From the NCBI RefSeq assembly GCF_029931775.1, contig NW_026612050.1:620001-684000 (forward strand): a DNA stretch of 64,000 nucleotides, in the 5' to 3' direction. The notes beneath the pieces were generated by a model. That model had not been told where the DNA came from, ran no database searches, and was given only the letters and a program-made list of their open reading frames with translations. This DNA is from Euleptes europaea (taxonomy: Eukaryota; Chordata; Lepidosauria; Squamata; Sphaerodactylidae). The position numbers and the translations under genes are program-made. Numbering within the stretch: the stretch's first letter is position 1; every line of letters begins with the position of its first letter. Of this stretch, positions 57,306-64,000 are shown one piece after another.

Positions 57306-57804
57306 GTAAAAGTATGGAATTTAGTTGGCATCAAATTGTCCCCAGATGCATTTACATGCTGAATGAGGAAGAGCTATGATTTTTGCAACTTAACATTTAA
57401 TGCTACCGTTGTGCCTGTTCAGCATTCCAGAGTTGCTGCTTTGCTATGGAACGGTTCATAACATACTTTAAAAAACAGGATAGTAAATTAAGAGGTACTA
57501 TGTATTATCTAAACATTGTCTGCTTAACAACTACTCCATGTTAGGGAACCTAATTAAAAGAAACAATTTCATTTTCAGAGAGTGAATCTATAGCTTCACT
57601 TGCATCTGTACATTTTGCTGACAAGGCAGATTTAACTGAAGGGTCTTGGAAAACAATCTGTTCCTCTCATTAAGCAAGATACTGAGTTCTGCACCCCATG
57701 TATCTTCTGAACAATACTGCAGAGTTGAATACAAAACACTCTGCATACTCTAGTTTTGCAGTAAAAATTTTTTTACTACCATGTCAAGAAAGAAAGCATT
57801 GCAG

Positions 57805-58700
57805 TATTGTCGAAGGCTTTCACGGTCAGAGTTCATTGGTTCTTGTAGGTTATCCGGGCTGTGTAACCGTGGTCTTGGAATTTTCTTTCCTGATGTTTCG
57901 CCAGCAACTGTGGCAGGCATCTTCAGAGTAGTAACACTGAAGGACAGTGTCTCTCAGTGTCAAGGGTGTAGAAAGAGTAATATATAGTCAGAAAGGGGTT
58001 GGGTTTGAGCTGAGTATTGTCCTGCAAAAGTATTGTCCTGTAAGTATCAAGATAATGTGCTAATGAGGGTATGGTATGTTAATATGGAACCATTGTATCC
58101 TGAAGTGATCTGTTAATGTGTGTAATCCAAAACTAATCTGTATGGCTATTGTTGAATGTTGTCTTTGTCTGGAGGTTTTTCAGGGCAGGAAGCCAAGCCT
58201 TATTCATTCTTAAACTCTCCTCTTTTCTGTTAAAGTTGTGCTGATGTTTGTGAATTTCAATGGCTTCTCTGTGCAATCTGAAATTCACAAACATCAGCAC
58301 AACTTTAACAGAAAAGAGGAGAGTTTAAGAATGAATAAGGCTTGGCTTCCTGCCCTGAAAAACCTCCAGACAAAGACAACATTCAACAATAGCCATACAG
58401 ATTAGTTTTGGATTACACACATTAACAGATCACTTCAGGATACAATGGTTCCATATTAACATACCATACCCTCATTAGCACATTATCTTGATACTTACAG
58501 GACAATACTTTTGCAGGACAATACTCAGCTCAAACCCAACCCCTTTCTGACTATATATTACTCTTTCTACACCCTTGACACTGAGAGACACTGTCCTTCA
58601 GTGTTACTACTCTGAAGATGCCTGCCACAGTTGCTGGCGAAACGTCAGGAAAGAAAATTCCAAGACCACGGTTACACAGCCCGGATAACCTACAAGAACC
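57805..58700. mobile_element. Penelope-like element, inverted dimer with 12-bp target duplication
   Basis: The left arm (57805-58257) is the antisense copy and the right arm (58281-58700) the sense copy of the same 3' region. They face each other around a 23-bp spacer, and 420 bp of each arm pair. Both 3' ends point outward; the right one lacks the last ~33 bp present in the left one. The sense arm carries 'KHQHNFNRKEE', as at 5213-5787. Exactly the same 12 bp, AAAGCATTGCAG, flank the whole structure at 57793-57804 and 58701-58712, so it entered as one unit. It lies in KIAA2026's long intron and could form a long hairpin in the pre-mRNA. Confidence 0.93.
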
Positions 58701-58939
58701 AAAGCATTGCAGTCTTTCTCAATATATGGCTACAAAACATTGAAAAATAAATTAAGGTCTGTTACAAATGGCCAAAGTCATTGAAGCTTGCAGGAAACTA
58801 GAGAATTTTTAAAATGGAAGTTCCCCCAAGCTGACCAAAAATGAGAGAAGCTATGTCAAAAAACCATGTTCAGTGTAGTTTTGTTCACTTTTGACAAACA
58901 TAACCACATCGTGATGATATCACAGCACAGCACGGATAA

Positions 58940-59300
58940 GGCTTTGACCAAAAAAGCACCATGAGCAGGCATGGAACTGGGGAAGGGGCACCTGGGGCAG
59001 GAGAGAGCGAGGGAGGAGGTGTGCCATGTGCATGTGAGCATGCACGTGCTGGAGCCAGGTTCTGGTGGTCAGAAGGGCGGTTGCTGCAATGCCGCCATGT
59101 GTTTGCCCACCCCTGGCCTCATGCGTAGCTGCTGTAGGTGTGGCGCGCATGATGAGGAAAGTTGTGCTGGGTAGTGGTGTGCACACCAGCTGTGCTGCGG
59201 GCAGGAAGCTGCACTGGCGCTCGTGCCACAGTGGTGGCACTTCTCTTCTTCATGCCTTGGGCCGGAGTGCTTCCCCCCCCCCCGACTCCCCAAGATCTGA
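58940..59300. other. GC-rich block of unknown nature
   Basis: GC-rich, with short alternating purine/pyrimidine stretches ('catgtgcatgtgagcatgca') and a poly-C run near 59272-59283. Open frames cross it in several phases but have no recognisable content. It is probably an old repeat. Confidence 0.3.
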
Positions 59301-59615
59301 CCCTGTCCATGAGGCACAATGCAACCATTACTTAAAGAATTCCCCAGTCATTTCTAGCTGAACAGTAATATTTTTTGTAGTTCACGAGTTTTTGTCCTCA
59401 CTTCTGTGAACAAAGTTTTTTTTTCTAGAGCTACTGCTTCAACATACAATCAGAGTTGCAAAATTACTTAAAATTGCAAAGTATCAGATTCATATTATTA
59501 GGAGCCAGCAAACATAGGCACAAGGGCTACTGGATCTCAAAGACCACACACAAGGACTGACATACACTCACAGCTCAAATCACCTTTCCAGTATCAGGTG
59601 TAAAAATCACCTTAC

Positions 59616-61009
59616 CAGATTTGTGCTTCTTGTGTTTGACTTTCTTTTTCATCAAGAGCAACTTATTCTGGATCTCAGGCTTATAAGATTTCAGGGAGTG
59701 AAGGTGAATTTCACGCTTCCTCTGGAGCTTTTCACTCAAAATATCTTTTAGTTTCTTTTTTTTCTTTTTCTTCTTTTTTGCTCGTACTTTACTAAGCTTT
59801 AGTGTTTTGCTATTTTCTACTGAATTCACTTCTCGAACAACTTTGTGGCAATTCATATCTGAATTATCAGTGTGATTCCCATTCACATGCATCTGGCAGG
59901 TTTTAAGAGTGTTATCTTTTAACGGAGTAGCCTCAGTTTTCACTACAGAAGATTCACCACATTTCCCCCCATTCTCCACAATCCTGATTTCTCCTGGGCT
60001 GAGAGGTCCCCCAAAGCCAGCATTCTCTCCCAGAACAATGCTTTTATCCCTATTTTCTTTACAGCAGTCTGTTGTAAAGTCACAACCCTTATGAATTTTC
60101 TCTTCACATCTGGATTTCATTTCTTTTTCTGTGGCAACATTCAAATGGTCTAAATGGACCTTTGCTGAACAAAGATTTTTCCCGTGCTCTGCCTTTGCAT
60201 GAGACAGCAGCTCTTCTTTAGCACCACATCTAACCTCCCCATTGTTTTTGGTGGCATATTCACATTTCACTTTTTCCAGTTTAATGCGTAGAACTCTTTT
60301 TACTTTGATTGGAGGAACTGGAAACTCAGGGGCATGAAAAGGCCTCTGTTTGTAAATCCGGACATCTGCACCACAGAACTGTGGAAAATGAACATAGGCA
60401 TTTTCTAAGTAATCATAACCTAAAATCACTTCTCTGCACTCATGGATAGGCTGCCCAAGTACTGCATCTTGTACATCTTTTTGGGTTTCATACACAAAAT
60501 CACAAAGGCCTTTTAGTAGCCACACTTTTTGACTAAATGAGAGTTCATGAAATGCTTTTTCCTCCAAAGGATTCACTTCTCCAAGAACTTGAAAAAATTG
60601 AGGACAAAGACCAAGTTTTTCTGCACAGCTGTCCGGATTGTCAGTTTGCCCCACAGCTGTATACCACTGCTGTATTTTTTGTCGAAGTGCTGCTTCCCAA
60701 GCCCTATAAGGAAGAGTTGGCCTTCGATGCAAGGTAGATCTCCGATGAGGAGGACTTAACAAAGAAGTCATTATTTTAGACAAAAAAGCACTACACTGTG
60801 GCATTAGAAGGCAGCGTTCTAACTCATAGAAGACTATTTCAGGCAAGTTTAAAATATGCTGTGCTAAACAAAGGAAGTGACCGATAGCTGGAATTTCCCA
60901 CATGTGTTCCATTCGAGTGGGTGCTGCTTGACCTAGGAGAGATTTCTCCCATTCTTCTATTTCTTTGTGACTAGCTTCCTCTGCTTCTTTTCTTTCTTGT
61001 TCTCGATGT
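59616..61009 (-). CDS. KIAA2026: KIAA2026 large upstream exon, DDT/WHIM-like region and basic tail
   Basis: 1,394 bases run from the acceptor 'gctttgttag' to the donor 'aaatctg|gtaagg'. The first base completes a codon, then HREQERKEAEEASHKEIEEW (charged helix). The core follows: MWEIPAIGHFLCLAQHILNL, CLLMPQCSAFLSKIMTSLLS, ELSFSQKVWLLKGLCDFVYE and VILGYDYLENAYVHFPQFCG. This core resembles the DDT/WHIM-type helical modules found in ISWI-complex partners and bromodomain proteins such as CECR2, with the LGYDYLENAYVHFPQ strand at the WHIM-like end. The last part is basic, with a run of nine lysines and KKKVKHKKHKSG. The sequence agrees closely with vertebrate KIAA2026 as I recall it. The last base (G) joins the next exon to form Glu. 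The bromodomain-bearing N-terminus is outside the window. Confidence 0.95.
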
Positions 61010-61144
61010 CTAACAAAGCAAAAGAAAATCAGTTTTAATATTAAGAACTTTGAGAAGAATTTAGAATATAACTTGTGTCTAAAATAAAATTATTTCTACT
61101 GAATACTGGATAACTGAATTAATACTATTTTTAACTATCATAAT

Positions 61145-61275
61145 TATAGCCCACCATTCCTCCAGTGAGCTTAGTGTGGTGTACATGATTCTTCCCTTCC
61201 CCATTTTAACCTCAAAATAACCCAATGAGATAATTCAGGCTGAGTAGCCCTAGGTAACTTATCTGTATAGGGTAT
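61145..61275 (-). repeat. tRNA-derived SINE, 3' part
   Basis: 'ttatagcccaccattcctcc', 'aacctcaaaataacccaatg' and 'ttcaggctgagtagccctag' follow the reversed order of the same SINE family as 49975-50102. It lies in KIAA2026's next intron. Confidence 0.55.
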
Positions 61276-61524
61276 CCCCAGTCCCAGTGTGACACACAAA
61301 TCGATCAATCTCTAATGCCCATGGGCACTGCTGCATATATCACAGATGTGTTTCCTGGTGCCTGCTTCCTTCTTGAGTCTTGGATATAAAATCCAAAGGG
61401 TCTTGAATGGAATAGGGAAAAAAGGGAGTGCTGAGATCCATTCCCAGCTCACTCATTAGTAAAGCACTGGCCTTGTTCTGAACAAGCATATGGTGGTCAC
61501 CACTGCATCGCTGGTTTGCCAGTA

Positions 61525-61763
61525 GGGTTGCCAGGTCCCCCCTAGCCACTGGCAGGGGATTGGGGGTAGTTTTGCCAGATCCAGTTTGGGAAACTGTTGG
61601 AGATTTGGGGATGGAGCCTAGGGAGCACAGGGACCTCATTGGAGTACAATGCCATAAAGTTCACCCTCCAAAGCATCCATTTTCTCCAGGGGAACTGATT
61701 TCTGTAATCTGGAGATGAGCTGTAATTCCAGTTCCCACATGGAGGCTGGCATCCCTACTTGCC
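61525..61763 (-). mobile_element. MITE with gtagggttgccaggtc-type inverted ends
   Basis: The left end 'gtagggttgccaggtc' and the right end 'ggctggcatccctac' are inverted. The interior ('ccctccaaagcatccatttt', 'tctggagatgagctgtaatt') is the reverse of the family at 18756-18977 and in the 2.2-2.8 kb array. ttgcca occurs directly on both sides, a possible 6-bp or degenerate 8-bp target duplication. Confidence 0.72.
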
Positions 61764-61764
61764 A

Positions 61765-62320
61765 TAGAAACAGACTTTTATGTTTCAGAGCTTGGCAACC
61801 TATCACTGTGGCCACACAATTAGCAAGCCTTCCCTTCCCTTTGAACTAAAAAAAAAAGCATTGTTTTCCAAAGCAACAGTTGATCCTACCCCTCCCCAAT
61901 GGCAGTCATTTTGTGACTGGCCTAACATTACACAATAGCCATTTTGTGGTGGTACTTTTCCTTCTTACATTACTTCATAAGATGTATACCATTGGTACTT
62001 CCTTGTCATAATCCAATGATTAAAGAAGCCACATCCACCATTATGACAATACCTACATACTCTATTGGATAAACAAGAAAATGCATTCAGATCCATTTCT
62101 TTAATGTAATTGTGGTTTTTGGAATTCTTTAGATTACATACTTTTAAATCAGTGAGTTTATAATTAAGGTATCATGCTGACATTCAAATTATCAACAAAT
62201 TTGCCAACAAATGGTAGTCCACTATTAGTCCATTGTTGAATGACATAAAAATGCATGTAAACCAAGTTCTTTTTATTGCTTGTTTATATATACAGTCTAT
62301 ACTATTCAATGGTAGTGGGT
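61765..62320 (-). other. KIAA2026 intron, unassigned
   Basis: No recognisable feature. Confidence 0.3.
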
Positions 62321-62324
62321 AGGT

Positions 62325-62840
62325 AGGTAAGTAAAATTTATTGTGTAAGGTCAAAGGCCATAACAATATAACAAAAACAACTGTGCAGGCAGTAATAAAT
62401 ATAATAATAAAATAAAACACAGCAAGGTTAAAAACAGTTTAAAAATTGTCAGGACCAGGGCAAAACACAGATTGTATCAGGGCGAGAATGTAGCACAAAT
62501 CTTGGCTGCCAATGCATACAGTGACATCATATAGATTACACAGTGATCCTCATCAGATAAGAAAATGAATTTGTCTTCCACTGAATGCTGGGCTAGCCTA
62601 GATAAAATGGCTGTAAAAAAACTTGGCCCTGGGAATCGAATACAGGTTGCAAGACAGGACATAATAAGGGAGATCCTCCAATTCCAAGGCTCCACAGATA
62701 CATACATACTCATTGAGCAACTAGTATATGCTGATAACAGCCCGCTAACAAGGGAGTTGTCATTGTTTGAAATCTGAGGGCTGTAAAGGCGTCTCTAAGT
62801 TTGTGGAAGATCAATGGTAGTATATGAATTAATTTCTTAG
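62325..62840 (-). mobile_element. LINE relic, C-terminal end and 3' tail
   Basis: On the minus strand the frame 62713-62477 gives 'RFPGPSFFTAILSRLAQHSV' then 'IYMMSLYALAAKIC'. This parallels the C-terminal end of the LINE at 34440-35830 ('KFISPLLVKFP' ... 'FCDVAIKIR'). The tail 'ggcctttgaccttacacaat' and a short (ctac)n run at about 62318-62330 mark the 3' end. It is a different copy, and probably a different subfamily, from the one at 34 kb. Confidence 0.6.
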
Positions 62841-63274
62841 CCAGTTGTTTTCTCTAATATTAAATTAAGTAGTGCTTCTTAAAGCAATACTTAAATTATA
62901 GGAAATTGGGGTTTCTCTAAGTCAGAGAAGTTAGCCTTTTACTGTGGTGATTACAACCTGGGTTAAACCTGTATTTATTTATATACAACACATTTGTCAC
63001 AGCTTTAATAAAATAGGTAGCAATAATGAGAAAATGTGGGCATTAAACCAGTAAACTCTGAAGGCATGGTTCTTAATAAGCCTAACAGAAGTCCAGCATG
63101 TTGGTGATGCCTGATGAAGTGGACAAGATGTTCAGAAGCATGCTGCCCACTGTATCTACATTCAGCCCTTGCCCTTTATTGCTGATGGTATAAAGCTGGG
63201 CTAGGTTGGTCGAATGGGTCCGGTACATAATAAATGCTTCCTTGAGGGAGGGTGCAGTTCTGGCCATCTTGAAA

Positions 63275-63690
63275 GATGTAGTCATGTGACTCCTCCTGAA
63301 GAAGGCATCCCTAGTCTCCACTGACCTGAACAACTACCACCCAGTAGCCAAGATTCCGTTGTTGTTTTTTGGGTGGGGGCAAGGTGCTTGAGCAGATGGT
63401 GGCCATGCAGCTTCAGGCAGTCTTGGAGGGGATGGACTATCTAGACCCATTTCAATCTGGATTCAGGCCTGGTTTTGGGATGGAAATGGCCTTGGTTCTC
63501 CCCTGACTGATAATCTTTGCCAGGAGAGTGACAAGGGGAGGGCGTAGCTGTTGATCCTTCTGGACCTCTCAGCCATAGTATCCTTCTGGAGAGGCTGGTT
63601 GAGCTGGGAGTGGGGGTACCATGCTTTCATAGTTCTGGTCTTACTTGACTGGCCAATTCTAGAAGGCACTGTTCAGGGACTGCTGCTTGG
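63275..63690 (+). mobile_element. L2-clade LINE reverse-transcriptase fragment
   Basis: Across shifting frames it reads LNNY-PVAK, 'VAMQLQAVLEG-MDYLDPFQ' and 'LLILLDLSA', in the order expected for the fingers and palm of an L2 reverse transcriptase. It ends with 'GTVQGLLLGPMAF', where the family has 'GVPQGSVLSPLLF'. There are several frameshifts. Confidence 0.75.
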
Positions 63691-63694
63691 CCCC

Positions 63695-63985
63695 ATGGCA
63701 TTTATGCTGTTATGGGCTATACGTAATGCTTTAATTGTGAAAGTTAATGACTCTAAATATCTGGAGGCTAGAGATTCTAGCAAAGCTTTGGATGTGAAAT
63801 TTTATGTTTCTCCCACTACAGGTTATATCAGGTATCACAAGGTCTCATCATTGACACCCATTATATATGGAAATTTTGTGTTTTCACCTGCAGAGAATTT
63901 TTTTTATCCTACTGAGAAACTTCTCACAACAATGCATAAGACTTTGTTGCAGGCATTGGACTTAGCACAAGGTCAGCAGATTTGA
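63695..63985 (+). other. Open frame of uncertain origin, possibly a retroelement pol remnant
   Basis: An open stretch reads KVNDSKYLEARDSSKALDVK then FYVSPTTGYIRYHK and YPTEKLLTTMHKTLLQALDL. The (Y)xPTEKLL...LAQGQQI pattern recalls the start of the RNase H region of retrovirus-like pol, but the match is too weak to be sure. It is cut by nothing visible before the stop at 63985. The window ends soon after. Confidence 0.2.
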
Positions 63986-64000
63986 GTTTATTCTCCCCTG

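Larger units (their letters stand above)
37704..61009 (-). other. KIAA2026: KIAA2026 (BRD10) gene span within the window
   Basis: Six exons in consistent phase run from 61009 down to the stop at 37704: 59616-61009, 48436-48512, 46567-46656, 42756-42871, 42366-42544 and 37704-41374. Together they encode about 1,840 residues. The human protein has about 2,100, so most of it is here. The first exon(s), with the start codon, lie beyond position 64000. Intron sizes range from about 1 kb to 11 kb. The long introns hold many transposon relics. The gene faces MLANA tail to tail. Confidence 0.93.

Noticed and set aside
1-64000. CRISPR arrays, operons, bacterial promoters or phage-like gene clusters
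   Set aside because: The spliced vertebrate genes and animal retroposons leave no room for prokaryotic features. The only short tandem arrays are microsatellites and the 48-bp repeat at 2.0 kb.

Overview
The window is vertebrate nuclear DNA, almost certainly from a squamate reptile and possibly a gecko. Two lines of evidence agree. The host genes read ERMP1 (minus) - MLANA (plus) - KIAA2026/BRD10 (minus), the order and orientation known from human 9p24.1. The repeats are a squamate set: 5S-rRNA-derived SINEs with a BovB-type tail, BovB, CR1 and L2 LINEs, Penelope-like elements, DIRS-like elements and many small inverted-repeat (MITE) elements. Gene names and family comparisons come from memory of the protein families; no search was run.

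Layout. 1-1.9 kb: first coding exon and GC-rich promoter of ERMP1, reading out of the window to the left, followed by a tandem duplication that carries a CpG-rich palindromic insertion (1.9-2.8 kb). 3-15.5 kb: intergenic and repeat-rich, with CR1, Penelope copies, a decayed DIRS-like relic holding an L2 LINE, and an isolated exon that reads like exon 1 of a phosphorylase kinase alpha subunit gene (PHKA1/PHKA2). 15.8-31.3 kb: the complete MLANA coding sequence in four coding exons plus a candidate non-coding first exon. A 5.5-kb DIRS element sits in the first coding intron. 31.3-37.7 kb: MLANA 3' region, MITE and LINE relics, then the KIAA2026 3' UTR. 37.7-61.0 kb: six consecutive KIAA2026 exons on the minus strand whose splice phases all agree, giving about 1,840 codons. 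The N-terminal exon(s) lie beyond the right edge. Its introns hold BovB, L2, a hAT-like MITE, a second DIRS-like relic that split a tRNA-derived SINE, and a Penelope inverted dimer. 61-64 kb: further KIAA2026 intron with LINE fragments.

The host genes do not form a pathway. ERMP1 is an ER membrane peptidase-like protein, MLANA a melanosome protein, and KIAA2026 a large nuclear bromodomain-family protein of poorly known function. I found no evidence for a new multi-gene system. The most unusual items are the orphan PHKA-like exon, the palindromic insertion with an empty-site copy next to it, three DIRS-like relics sharing the inverted-terminus/internal-complement architecture, two retroposon insertions arranged as inverted dimers, and a BovB insertion 28 bp from a KIAA2026 splice acceptor.
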